From: Sistotremastrum niveocremeum HHB9708
Taxonomy: Eukaryota > Basidiomycota > Agaricomycetes > Sistotremastrales > Sistotremastraceae
Assembly: GCA_001630475.1 (NCBI GenBank)
Contig: KV419435.1
Span: 147,303-211,302 of the forward strand
DNA: 64,000 bases
Reading direction: 5' to 3'
Shown: piece by piece, positions 1 to 11,457 of the stretch
How the letters are laid out: the number at the start of each line of letters is the position of its first letter
Position numbering within the stretch: the first letter of the stretch is position 1
Position numbers and translations under genes: made by a program
Notes under the pieces: generated by a model
Told to the model about the DNA's origin: nothing
What the model saw: the letters and a program-made list of their open reading frames with translations, nothing else
Databases searched by the model: none

Positions 1-3000
1 AAAGGATTCAAAGGAGAGTTCTTCCCTCGTGGCAGCGAAGCCGAACGCCGAATATCCTTCTTCGCTCAATCACTCACGACCGCCCTTCCTGAACCGCTAC
101 CAGTCGACGCAATGCCTACATTCACTGTTGTCACTCCGCATTACTCTGAGAAGATCCTTCTGTCTCTTCGAGAGATTATCAGAGAAGAGGATCAGAATAC
201 GCGTGTCACGCTCCTCGAATACTTGAAACAACTTCATCCTGTCGAATGGGATAATTTCGTCAAGGACACCAAAATCCTCGCTGATGAGTCTACGGCGTTT
301 ACTGGTCCCAGTCCATTCAGCGGCTCTGACGAGAAATCGGCGAGCAAGATGGATGATCTGCCATTCTACTGCATCGGATTTAAGAGCGCTGCGCCGGAGT
401 ATACCCTCCGCACGCGTATCTGGGCCTCCCTGCGAGCACAGACCCTTTACAGGACTGTCTCCGGCATGATGAACTATTCCAAGGCTATCAAACTCCTCTA
501 TCGTGTCGAGAACCCAGAGATTGTCCAGCTTTTCGGGGGCAATACGGATAAGCTTGAACGGGAACTCGAGAGAATGGCCAGGAGGAAATTCAAGTTCCTC
601 GTCTCCATGCAGCGGTATTCGAAGTTCAATCCTGAGGAGAGGGAGAATGCGGAGTTCTTGTTGCGCGCATACCCGGATCTGCAGATTGCATATCTGGATG
701 AGGAGACGTCTAAGAAAGAAGGAGGCGAACCCCGTCTTTTCTCTGCCCTCATCGATGGTCATTCCGAGTTCATCCCTGAGACTGGCAAACGTCGCCCTAA
801 GTTCCGTGTCGAACTCCCTGGTAACCCGATTCTTGGCGATGGCAAATCCGATAATCAAAATCACGCTATCATCTTCTACCGCGGTGAATACCTACAGCTC
901 ATCGACGCCAATCAGGATAATTACCTGGAGGAATGTCTGAAGATCCGAAACATACTGGGCGAATTTGAAGAATACTCTGTCTCTAGTCAGAGTCCGTATG
1001 CGCAGTGGGGTCATAAAGAATTCAGCAAGCCCCCTGTTGCTATTGTCGGCGCTCGCGAGTACATCTTCTCGGAGAACATCGGTATCTTGGGTGACGTCGC
1101 CGCCGGAAAGGAACAGACTTTCGGAACGTTGGCTGCACGATCTCTCGCCTGGATCGGAGGAAAGCTACACTATGGACATCCAGATTTCCTCAATGCATTG
1201 TACATGACTACTCGCGGCGGTGTATCGAAGGCGCAGAAGGGTCTTCATCTTAACGAGGATATCTTCGCCGGGATGAACGCTTTCGGTCGCGGTGGACGGA
1301 TCAAACATACGGAATATTATCAGTGTGGAAAAGGACGTGATCTTGGATTCGGAACGATCTTGAATTTCCAGACCAAGATTGGAACTGGCATGGGTGAACA
1401 GATGCTCAGCAGAGAGTATTACTACCTTGGCACTCAACTTCCTATCGATCGATTCTTGACGTTCTACTACGGCCATCCCGGATTCCACATTAACAATATC
1501 CTTGTCATCTTGTCCGTGCAAGTCTTCATGGTTGCCAGTCAGTATTGTGTCTCGCTCAGATGGTTAATCACTCATCTTTTACGCAGTGGTATTCCTGGGT
1601 ACTTTGAACAAGCAGTTGACGATCTGCAAGTACAATTCGCAAGGCCAATTCATCGGCGGACAAACGGGTTGTTATAATTTAGTCCCCGTCTTCGACTGGA
1701 TTAAGCGTTGTATCATCAGTATCTTCTTAGTGTTCTTCATCGCTTTCTTGCCACTCTTCCTGCAAGGTACAGTCGTCTCTTTCGTCTTGGCTTCCTTATC
1801 TGACGCTCAATGTAGAACTCGTCGAACGTGGAACGGGTCGTGCCTTGATTCGGTTGGGCAAACACTTCTTGTCGCTGTCTCCGATCTTCGAAGTCTTCTC
1901 TACTCAAATTTACACGCATTCCATTTTGAGTAACTTGACCTTTGGTGGTGCTCGATACATCGCCACCGGTCGTGGTTTCGCGACTACACGCCTGTCATTC
2001 TCCATCCTCTACTCACGCTTCGCCGGGCCATCCATCTATCTCGGTGTACGAACCTTGATTCTCCTCCTCTACGTGACGATGACCCTCTGGATTCCCCACT
2101 TGATCTACTTCTGGGCGTCCGTACTGGCGCTGTGCATCGCACCCTTCCTATTCAACCCGCATCAATTCTCCTTCGCCGATTTCGTCATCGATTATCGCGA
2201 GTTCCTGCGGTGGATGTCGAGAGGCAACTCTAGGTGGCACAGCAAGTCATGGATAGGATACTGTAGATTGTCGAGAACCATGGTCACGGGTTATAAGAAA
2301 AAGAAACTGGGCCATCCCTCCGAGAAACTTTCCGGAGACGTTCCTCGTGCCGGTTGGCGAACGGTTATCTTTTCGGAGATCTTGGGTCCCTTGGCTTTGG
2401 CAATCATGTTCATCATCGCCTATATGTACGTCCGCACTTGTTTAGTGTGTCCTTCATTGACTGACTCGTCAACAGGTTCGTGAAGTCTTTCCCCGCCCCG
2501 AACGGCAGCGCGAACCCGGCTCCTCTTCTCCGCATCTTGATTATTGCCATCGGACCGATGGTCTGGAATGCCGCTGTCTTGCTTACCCTGTTCATGATCT
2601 CCCTTTTCCTTGGACCTATGTTGCAAAACTGCTGCGCCAAGTTCGGAGCTGTTATGGCCTTCATCGCTCACGTTCTTGGTGCCGTTGGTGTCGTTGCCTT
2701 CTTCGAATTCTTCGTGAGTGATCTCGGATCGGAGCCCGGATATCATACTGACTAAGCTCTCTAGTGGTTCTTGGAACGATGGGATATTTCGCATGCCGTT
2801 CTTGGACTCATCGCCATCATTGCTATTCAGCGCTCCATTCACAAGATCATCATCTCTGTCTTCCTCTCCCGTGAATTCAAGCATGACGAATCCAATCGCG
2901 CTTGGTGGACGGGTAAATGGTGGGGTGCAGGCCTCGGCGCGCATGCCATGTCGCAGCCTATTCGTGAATACGTCGTCAAGATCATCGAACTCGGCTTGTG

Positions 3001-3504
3001 GAGCTCTGATTTCATTTTGGGGCACATCCTACTGTTCATCCTCACTCCTCCCGTGTTGATCCCATACGCCGATAGATTGCACGCAACCAGTACGTCACAT
3101 TCTTTCCATGTTCTTTGATACCTTGACTAATCTCTTTCGCAGTGCTTTGTACGTGATCCATGGAGTTGATTGCTGAACGAATCCTAACTTTTCCTTTCAG
3201 TCTGGCTCCGTCCTTCAAAGCAGATTCGTGCTCCCTTGTTCAACTTCAAGCAAAAGAGACAGCGACGCATGATTGTAAGCCTACCAAACCATCAGACTAC
3301 TGCTCGGCGTGACATGCAATGCCTCTAGGTTTTCAAATACAGCATCGTCTATGTCCTCGTCTTCGCACTATTCGCAGCTCTGATCGCTCTTCGTATGTTT
3401 CTCTTCTGTCTTCCCAAAATTCGGTCTCTGATTCGTCCATCTCCTCAGCCATTATCTTCCGCGATCACCTCGAGTTCTCATGCAGTCTATGCCAATCAAT
3501 ATAA
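1..3504 (+). CDS. FKS1: 1,3-beta-glucan synthase catalytic subunit (FKS family), C-terminal part, 5' end outside window
   Basis: Plasma-membrane enzyme that makes the main cell-wall glucan from UDP-glucose. The reading frame is open from base 1, so the gene starts upstream. Exons read as 1-1537, 1587-1766, 1816-2425, 2476-2713, 2765-3089, 3143-3148, 3201-3274, 3329-3392 and 3449-3504; their sum gives exactly 1030 codons including the stop. The visible part begins just before the conserved start of the glucan synthase domain ([16 protein letters not shown]) and includes the family signature [19 protein letters not shown], followed by many hydrophobic membrane segments in the C-terminal half (for example around [16 protein letters not shown]). 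The sixth exon is only 6 nt (3143-3148) and is needed to read [11 protein letters not shown], a conserved FKS stretch. The protein ends CSLCQSI. Family assignment is secure; the last exon is the least certain part. Confidence 0.96.
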
Positions 3505-4095
3505 AACTTAATCGGACCCAGCATCTTCGGACCCTTCTGTAGCCCTCTCTACATCATCGCATTAGGCGTTATCCACTCATTTTGCATCGTATTGAACAAT
3601 GGATCGTTCTCATGGACTTTCATACTTTTGTACATTGAATCAGTCGTATTAGTTCTGCTTCCCTTTTCTTACACAGTAGCTCGAATTTACGGCCACCACT
3701 TGAATTTGTCCATACGTAGGACAAGAATATGATCTGAGATCAAACGTTCCTTGACGCAGTGGCATTCTCTCTGGCTTAAAGAGCGAGACCCAGCGATCTT
3801 GTATTCAAGTGGTTATGGTGGCATGCCACAGCCGCAGCGGTTTTCGCCTAGACACATTATGCCACTAGAAGGGGCGGGGGTAGCTTGGTTGTCTCTTGTT
3901 GCCACTGACGGTTCCGTAGGATCGGTTCGCAATTGACATACAATATGGTGGCACAGGTAACCTATAATATATTATTAGGTGCTCTCATTCAAGATTCGGG
4001 AAACGTCTACATTCTCGTAACGGCTTCTACATCTTGACGTAAAGCTCCTCCTCCTCCCGCCTTTGCCAAAGGCTTGCACCCTGTACTTGGCAAAG
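3505..4095. other. Intergenic: FKS 3' flank and promoter of next gene
   Basis: No supported coding sequence. It holds the FKS 3' untranslated region and, near 4041-4075, a pyrimidine-rich CTCCTCCTCC stretch shortly before the next start codon, as is common in fungal promoters. Confidence 0.5.
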
Positions 4096-4877
4096 ATGAA
4101 TAACTCGACGTCTACACTCATTGATCTCACGGAGGATGACATTGAAGTGGCACAGTATTTTCGAAACGTGACCTTAGATGCAGGCACTACCGCACAGACG
4201 CGCCGTCAGAGAGGCACACGCATCAGACTGCATCATTCCATGCCAGTAAGTACAGCTTCGACAAGCTCGACAGAGCCCCAGTCGGCACCAATAGGTGAGT
4301 GCGATCACCTCTTTCTAAACACGCGTTCTTGACTGAGTTTCACCAGAAACCAGTGAGAGTACTGATCCCGATGTCCCCTCCGCTTCACACGTTGAGACTC
4401 GTGTTCTGACTTCGGTGCCACTTGACACTCAGTGAGTCGATGGAGTTCGCTAGGCTCTGCGAACGTGAATTTTCTGACATGGGAGTATCCTGATGCAGGA
4501 CCTCAGATTCAACAAAACCCTTGTCATCTCGGGCTCCGTACCCAGACCCGCAACGACCTCGTCCACAGTCTTGGCCACTTGGTCGCGAAAAATCGATGCC
4601 TACAAAGTTCCTGTGCTCGGGGGCCCACGTCGATAGGAACAACTCTCAAAGAGCTCATTTTGAAAGCGGTGATCAGACCTGTGATGAAGGCACAGAGCTT
4701 GAAGACATGGCTCTCAACGACATCACACATGATTCAGACGCCTTCTCCCTGGAAACCGAGTTCAGAGGGGCTGGAGGCTTTTCCGACGATGATGAGGACG
4801 AGGACGATCAATGGGAAGAATATGATCACGAGTTCAACAGTTTGTCGATCTGCTCTCTTTCAAAGCCCCACTTCTGA
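4096..4877 (+). CDS. Small acidic, intrinsically disordered protein with SUMO-interaction-like motif
   Basis: No family recognised. Three exons (4096-4294, 4347-4431, 4499-4877) with clean GTGAGT donors join in phase to a 220-residue protein. Residues 8-15 read LIDLTEDD, a close match to the hydrophobic-plus-acidic class of SUMO-interacting motif. The middle is rich in Ser, Thr, Pro and Glu with no predicted fold, and the C-terminal third has a strongly acidic patch (DDDEDEDDQWEEYDHEF). There is no signal peptide or membrane segment, so a nuclear or cytosolic protein is inferred. ATG 4096 was chosen because it is the first in-frame ATG. The binding role is inferred from one short motif only. 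Confidence 0.7.
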
Positions 4878-5344
4878 TATTTTGAGCAGACAATAAGCGG
4901 AAAAGGTTAAACGTCCTTGTGAAAAGAGCTCGAGATGGTTTCGGTTGGATGAAGAAAGGCTCACTTAAGTTGACTCTGCGAACAAGAAAAGGGAAGAGAA
5001 GAGATTGGATAGGAAAGCGTAAAAGAGATGTATAGTATAGTACACTTGCACATTGTATGGGTAGCTTTCCATATCGATAGAGTAAACTTTACGTCGGAGA
5101 TTGAAATTCTCTTGCTCAATGCCACGCAGCAACCAACTTGCTCCAAATCAATTCTAATCATCGTTAATATCTTCACTTTGATAATGAGCTTTCGATAAAG
5201 ATGGCTATACAAAAGTATCCGATAAATAAAGCAAGCATATAACTTCTCGAAGTCAGCAAAGCAGTCGGATGCTATGGTAAAGGACTTAGTAAATAAACCG
5301 GGTGAAGTAATCAACGACATTTGAAGAACATTGAGCTGCTTAAT
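4878..5344. other. Intergenic between convergent genes
   Basis: Convergent 3' flanks of the small acidic protein and lipase 1. AT-rich; no coding or RNA feature seen. Confidence 0.4.
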
Positions 5345-6589
5345 TTACCACAAGGTCTCTTTCACCTTCGCAGCGCTCGCCTGATCCTCCTTCTGCGCAA
5401 GAACAAGCTTGTAGCCTTCGAAGAATGGCAAGGTAACGAGATATTCCTCGTAGGTCTTGCTCCGTAAGCCATGCTTCTTGAAAAGCTCGGTGAAGGCGAC
5501 CTTGGGAGGGAACACATTGAGCTGTATTTCATACTGGTTAACGTGTTGGTCCCTAACGGTTGTGACGAATTCATCGAAAGTTTTGGGGACGGCTGGCGCG
5601 GGAGGCGCGAAGGAAGATCCCTGAAGGGGCGTGTACTGGATATGAGAGATCCCCGCCTCTCCTAAGGCGATGTAAACGAGAGTCAGGACTTTCGCGTGAG
5701 TTAGGCGATCGAGTGGTCCGTAGAGTCCTACGATGTTGTAGAGATTTTGTTTCGGGTTGGCCTGCTCACTGGTGGACCACGACTGGGGAACGACGTCCCG
5801 AGTGTTGTAAAGATTAGTGTTCCAACCTTGCCAAGGCAGAGGTGTACCGCCCGGCCTCTTGATAGGATTGAAAGAAGCGAAGAGATTCGCAAAGCTCTTG
5901 TTTCCGGGCGATGGACCTGCAGAAGGATAAGTGACAACATTCTGCAGGCCCTTCGCAACCTGAAGGGTCAAGGCCAAAGTGGGAGCTAGCGCCCCACCCA
6001 ACGAATGGCCGGTGAAGATAACCCGAGAGGTCTTCGGGATACTGACCAGAAATTGGACGATGGTAGCGCCGGGACTCTTTGCGGTTGAAGGAGCGACGGT
6101 GTTGAGAAGAGTATAGATGGCGCCGGCGGTGCCGTAAGCAATGTAGCTGTTGAGGCTGTCGTTGATCGAAGTGGCAGGTGTAGGAGGTACGGTGAAGTTA
6201 CCGGAAAATTGTTTGAAATCGACGACGTTGCTGACTGCGAAGTCTTCTTGGAACCAGTCGAACGTACTGGCGGTACCCGCAACGGCGACGATGTAGGTGT
6301 CGTATGTGCCATCGGGGTATTGGACGCCTGATTTATGGCCGATGTACCAGGTATTATCAGGGCCGGTGCACTCGTCTGTCTCGTCGGGCTTGAGAGGATG
6401 CTTCCAGACGGTAGGTCCCCAGACCACTTCCCAACCCTTCAACCCCTTTGCACCCTCCAAGAGAATGAAAAGGGGGACCAGACCCTCGATGCCTGCTTGG
6501 AGATCAACGAGTTTGCCTTTTGTCGTCTGAAGGGCGTTGGACGCCAAAGACAAAGCGAAGGTCTGCTGGAAAACGTCGTAGGTGGTCAT
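5345..6589 (-). CDS. Class 3 lipase (fungal lipase-like), tandem copy 1
   Basis: Intronless 414-residue alpha/beta hydrolase expected to hydrolyse acyl esters such as triacylglycerol. The nucleophile elbow GHSLGG puts the catalytic Ser at residue 196; NTRDVVPQ supplies the likely Asp 265 and DQHVNQYE the likely His 349, the order expected for Lipase_3. The start MTTYDVFQQ (ATG at 6587-6589) is shared exactly with the second copy at 9048-10295, which supports it. There is no convincing N-terminal signal peptide, so an intracellular or non-classically exported enzyme is inferred, unlike the secreted Rhizomucor-type lipases. A TATATA element lies near 6733 on the minus strand. The two copies are highly similar along their whole length, indicating a local duplication. 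Confidence 0.9.
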   Translation of the reverse strand: MTTYDVFQQTFALSLASNALQTTKGKLVDLQAGIEGLVPLFILLEGAKGLKGWEVVWGPTVWKHPLKPDETDECTGPDNTWYIGHKSGVQYPDGTYDTYIVAVAGTASTFDWFQEDFAVSNVVDFKQFSGNFTVPPTPATSINDSLNSYIAYGTAGAIYTLLNTVAPSTAKSPGATIVQFLVSIPKTSRVIFTGHSLGGALAPTLALTLQVAKGLQNVVTYPSAGPSPGNKSFANLFASFNPIKRPGGTPLPWQGWNTNLYNTRDVVPQSWSTSEQANPKQNLYNIVGLYGPLDRLTHAKVLTLVYIALGEAGISHIQYTPLQGSSFAPPAPAVPKTFDEFVTTVRDQHVNQYEIQLNVFPPKVAFTELFKKHGLRSKTYEEYLVTLPFFEGYKLVLAQKEDQASAAKVKETLW

Positions 6590-9047
6590 TGTTTGAGCTA
6601 CCACGGAAACTGTCCATGAGTGATGATTCAAGCAACGGTTCAAGCGGACGGACAGACCTTTGAATTCAACCTGTCAACGATAATACGAATGTTGGGTTCT
6701 TGATGTCTAAACTCGAACGACGATTGCACCCTCTATATACCTTTTGTCAAGGCAGCGGCACAGGGACTTGGCCACATTAAGATCACAAAACGTGAAAATC
6801 GGAACAGGGAGAAGTGCCAGGCCCTCTTGACGATTGCGTGCAAAGCGTTTAGCATTCCGTGTGGATCCGACAAATACATTGCCTAGCGAATTTATGGTAA
6901 GGTCTCTTGTCTCGTAAATGGGTAAAAAATAGGCACAAGACCTGCTAAACATTCTGCCGGTGCTCTGCCGGGTCCGGAGCGTCACTGGTTTTGATGTCTC
7001 GACGGGAAGACAATCCTGCCAGGCCAAAGGACCAGTCGCGGGTTCGGCTTCATCGGAACAAATAGGAAGTTGAATGATTGAGACTCGAAGAAGCGATGTT
7101 CGGCAGGAGAATGATAAATATAGTCAGGCACGGTACAGAGTTATTCAAGTTGTAAATCGTGCATGTATAGCTGCATCTTGAAAGGACCGGCAAATCAGAG
7201 ATCCAAAAAGAAAGCGTCTGTTCTGATCACTCTAGCATCAAGGAGAAGCTATATACGCGCGAAGGTATCCCGTTTGGCCGAAGGATGCAGACCCGATTCG
7301 TGCCGATGCAAGAGCCTAGTACATCGCTGTCGAGTCGTGTCAACGAAACTGGGATGAAACAAACAAACAATTATGTGATGAGCCCTATTTTCTCCACTTC
7401 ACTCGTGGCGAACCGGTAGACCAGCGGAGAGCAAGACGACAGCAGGTCGGGGAGAATGCCAGCGTATCAGCGAATTTGCCTGCACATTCCAGGGAGATTC
7501 AAATCCCCTCCTCTAGCTTAGAGGGGGTTTTGTTGGACGATGATCGTGGACGTGCCTTGCAAATCGCCTTTTATGGGGATGGATACCCACGCTTGCTCTT
7601 CTTTTCTCTCCTTTTGGGATTGCTTTCGCACGTCCAACCGATAATTGCCCGGCAGCTCCGCTGATGCATGCGATAAAACTTTTATCTTGCGTCCTGTGTC
7701 CTGCGTAGTCATTGCCTGCTTTTGAGAATATTCCATCCATTTGAGAGCTCAATTCGTCTGTCAACATCACGCCGTCTACCCTTCTTTTTGACTGGCTTCA
7801 GCGCTGAACCGGTGATATCGACTGCTCGCTTCCTAACTAGAGATCTTTTTAACCGGATTCATGACAAGATAATCTTCTACGTTAATCCCGTTACTGCTGG
7901 TCGAACTTCAAGGCTTTCACTACGATGGCATGCCTGTTCTAAAGGCATACTTGCTCACAGTACTAGTAATGCCTGCTCTGCCTGTAGTGCTTTGCCATCG
8001 TCGTCATCGGTTGGATCGTTGAGGATGTGCTCCGCAGCCAACCGTTCGGCATCCTTGTCCATCTTTGCACCATTGCTTGTCTCCGTATCCTGAGCCATAC
8101 TAGTAGTACTTCCAACTTCGGAATCAAGAGTCCATGGCGTCCTTCTTCCGGGTGTTTGATGGTCATGATATCAAGCTTATCAGCAGGAACGTCAACAAGA
8201 ATCGGACCGGGTGAATTCAGCGTTAGCTGATCGTATGTTTTTACGTGCTCATCACTCTGGCCTTGCCGGAACGGGTCTCACAGTCGATGCGTGAAAGTTC
8301 TCGTCTCTGGCCCGCGTTGTTGAACCGGATTTGTAACACAAAGGCCTGATGTATTATCCCGCCCTGGCTTAGAATTCTCGCATTTCCCCACCTTAATGTC
8401 CTAGATCAAGCCCGAAGGTCAAGACGCTATCAAGGACTTGCCGGGGCTCATGGAGGTCGAGATGGTGCTGGAGTATGTGTGATTAATGTGACTGCGGAGC
8501 TATTGTAATGCAGATCGATATTAAACCTATATGGAAACATCATTATTCATTCAGAGAGCACCCAGACGTCCTCAAGTGAAAGGAAACCGCACGTTTAGCT
8601 GCTAGGGAGAGGACTCAGAGGAGGGGACTTAGGCGCGCAAGCGCCGCTACCATGACTGCATGATGGAGAGCGTACCGGCGAGACAGGTTGACTAGCACAA
8701 ATTCTGATACTGTAAATGGGGAGAGCGAGCTCTCAGATCTCAGTCCACGACGGACCTCTTGGGAGATTGCTGATGTAATAGAGACTTCTTGAGTAAACTT
8801 TGGGGGTTTTGGACATTGAATTTCCCTACTCGGTCTCTCTTGCTTGTCGAAGTCAGCCACAGTTCAACCAAACCGATTTCGATTGCCGAGAAAGATCTTT
8901 CGATAGCGGATTCGGAACCGGGTACATATCAAGACAGACATACGATGTTACATATGGGAAGTTAATGAAGCGACAAGAAATCACAACAAAACTGGTTAAG
9001 TAACCCGTAACTAACGGAGTGATTTATTGACCAGTCTTTGCTTCTCT
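6590..9047. other. Long spacer between the two lipases with coding-like fragments
   Basis: No complete gene supported. Two pieces look like relics or unrecognised terminal exons: minus strand 7964-8098 (44 codons, including MDKDAERLAAEHILNDPTDD) and plus strand 8405-8482, which follows a CTAG acceptor-like site and reads IKPEGQDAIKDLPGLMEVEM, then five more codons and a stop. Neither could be extended into a gene or assigned to a family. Confidence 0.35.
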
Positions 9048-10295
9048 TTACCACAGAGTCTTCTTCGTCTCAGCCGCGTGCAACTCGGCTTCCTTCTGCT
9101 GCCGGAGGACAACTTTATAGAGCTCGAAGAACGGCAAGGTCACGATGTATTCCTCATACGTCTTGCTTTGCAACCCATGCTTCTGGTAAAGGTCAACCAG
9201 TGATGCTTTCGGGGGGAAGACGTTGAGCTGGATCTCGTATTGATTCACATGTTGGTCTCTGACGGTCGCAATGAACTGAGGCAAGGTTGAGGGTGTGGGT
9301 GGCGGTGGCTGCGTGAAAGAGAATCCTTGAAGTGGCGTGTACTGGACCTGAGAGTCATCGGCTCTTCCTATACCAATATAAACGAGGAACTGAATGAATA
9401 TGCGAAGAGCAGAGTTAAGTACTCCGTAGATGCCGACGATGTTGTAGAGATTCTGTTTCGGATTAGCGACTGGGTCGGTGGACCAGGCTTGGGGGACGAC
9501 GTCCCGAGTGTTGAAAAGGTTGGTGTTCCATCCTTGCCAGGGCAGAGGATTGCCTCCTGGCTTCTTGATGGAGTTCAGCGAAGCGAATAGAGAGGCGAAA
9601 TTCTTATTTCCGGGCGATGGGCCCGCGGTAGGATACGTAAGAACGTTCTGCAGGCCCTTCGAGACTTGAAGAGTCAGAGCCAAAGTCGGCGAAAGCGCGC
9701 CGCCCAAAGAGTGACCCGTGAAGATCACGCGAGAGGTGTTGGGGACGGTGGATAGGAATTGGACAATGGTATTGCCAGGGCTCTTTGCTGACTGAGGAGC
9801 GAAAGTGTTAAGGAGGGTATAGATGGCACCAGCGGTTCCATACGAAATGTATGAGTTAAGATTATCGTTGACGGAGCTGGCGGGAGTAGGAGGGCTGGTA
9901 AAGTTGCTGGAGAACTGCTTGAAGTCAACGACGTTGTTGACCGCGAAGTCCTCCTGTACCCAGTCGAAAGTACTGGCAGTTCCCGCAATGGCGACGATGT
10001 AGGTGTCGTATGTGCCATCGGGGAACTGAACGCCTGACTTGTGGGCGATATACCAGGTATTATCAGGACCGGTATCTGCGTCAGTCTCGTCGGGCTTCAA
10101 GGGGTGCTTCCAGACCGTAGGGCCCCAAACCACTTCCCAGCCCTTCAATCCCTTCCCAGACTCCACGGCAATGTAGAGGGGAACGAGACCCTCAATGGCC
10201 GCCTGAAGATCTGCGAGTGTGGCCTTCGTATCTTGGAGAGCGTTGGCTGCCAAGGACAAGGCGAAGGTCTGCTGAAAAACGTCATAGGTCGTCAT
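9048..10295 (-). CDS. Class 3 lipase (fungal lipase-like), tandem copy 2
   Basis: Intronless 415-residue paralog of the lipase at 5345-6589, in the same orientation and about 2.5 kb away. It keeps the GHSLGG nucleophile motif, the NTRDVVPQ Asp motif and the DQHVNQYEIQL His motif, and ends in the same KTLW/ETLW-type tail. The start MTTYDVFQQ at 10293-10295 is conserved between copies. Differences are spread across the protein rather than clustered in one block, so both copies appear to have been kept under constraint and both are probably active. It also lacks a clear signal peptide. A TATA-type element lies about 125 bp upstream of the start. Confidence 0.9.
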   Translation of the reverse strand: MTTYDVFQQTFALSLAANALQDTKATLADLQAAIEGLVPLYIAVESGKGLKGWEVVWGPTVWKHPLKPDETDADTGPDNTWYIAHKSGVQFPDGTYDTYIVAIAGTASTFDWVQEDFAVNNVVDFKQFSSNFTSPPTPASSVNDNLNSYISYGTAGAIYTLLNTFAPQSAKSPGNTIVQFLSTVPNTSRVIFTGHSLGGALSPTLALTLQVSKGLQNVLTYPTAGPSPGNKNFASLFASLNSIKKPGGNPLPWQGWNTNLFNTRDVVPQAWSTDPVANPKQNLYNIVGIYGVLNSALRIFIQFLVYIGIGRADDSQVQYTPLQGFSFTQPPPPTPSTLPQFIATVRDQHVNQYEIQLNVFPPKASLVDLYQKHGLQSKTYEEYIVTLPFFELYKVVLRQQKEAELHAAETKKTLW

Positions 10296-10419
10296 TTTGG
10301 CAGCTGTAAGGAGACCGTTTGTGAGTGAACGGATACATAGCGACAAGGCAACGAACCTTAGGGAGCAGAATGTTAATGAACAGTGTCGCGGTGCGGAAAT
10401 GTGTGATGAACGGCGTCCA

Positions 10420-10427
10420 TTTATATA
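10420..10427 (-). promoter_or_regulatory. TATA-like element of lipase copy 2
   Basis: TATATAAA on the minus strand, about 125 bp upstream of the start codon at 10295. Position and sequence fit a core promoter; function is inferred. Confidence 0.45.
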
Positions 10428-11457
10428 ATCTTTGCCTGGGTACTGGAGGGGCTTGGGAAGACAACGAATTCAACGGTGAGAGCTTGAGGTGCAGGAGGAG
10501 CGAATTCAGGCACCCCGCTCCAGGGCTGTATTGTACAAAGCGTTTAGCATCCCGTCTAGGTCCGAGAAACGCAGCGGCCAGTGGATAAAATGATGGGACC
10601 TGTCATTATCACACAAGGACATACCATACCAAGGACCTCTTTGAATTTTGTTGGTTCCGGAGCGTCACTGGGATAGCATTTCAACAGGTAAATAATTCTG
10701 CCAAATAGAAAGGCGAATCGCGTGTCCAGGCTCGTCGGAACAAGTAGGAAGGCGAGTGATCGAGACTCGAAGAAGCGATGCTCGGCATGGCACGATTGAA
10801 TATCGATAGGCACAAAGAAGGGGAACCATTGACCAAATGCAGAACGTATAGAGTTGAACTCCGGAATGACGAGAAAATCCCAGGTCCATGTCAGACGGCG
10901 CTTCTCGTATGTGTCAGCGGAAAGCTTTTCGGATGCACTCTGATATTTCTGTTTTCCGACTATCTCAATGCATGATGTGGTATCACGTCAGCGTCAGGTC
11001 CCTTGCTGCAGAGATGAATAGCGTTCCGGATCTGTGATACCAAGAATCCATATCTTCAGTCAGCAAGAAATCAAAGAAAATGTCCCTGCAAAGTCGGATT
11101 GCGTTCTATATAGATACCAGGGAATTTCCCTCGTGATTCTGAGAATGCAGAGTCGCAGGGCACCTGAGATCGAAAGCCAGCTTCAAGCGAAAGTCGGTGA
11201 GACTGGGTTTGCTGAGGTACATGATATGCTTCTCACGCTTCCAAATACGGTATCTCCGTCACTCGGACTCGCTGACTGGCCGGTTCGGTTCCGGGCCGAC
11301 ACTCAGATTCTCTGCTCTCAGGCTCAGGCTCAGGATCACTTACGAGTCCCAGATATGTGGATATTCCAGGGCAGTCAACGAGATAACGCTCACCTTGAGC
11401 AACAACACCCAAGGCCCATCCGATTCTCCAGAAATCGTCTGAGAGTTGAGAACGAAG
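10428..11457. other. Intergenic, divergent promoter region
   Basis: Lies between the divergent lipase 2 and hydantoinase genes. It contains open frames of up to about 147 codons on the plus strand (11034-11477), but they have no family resemblance and overlap the hydantoinase first exon in another frame. Confidence 0.4.
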
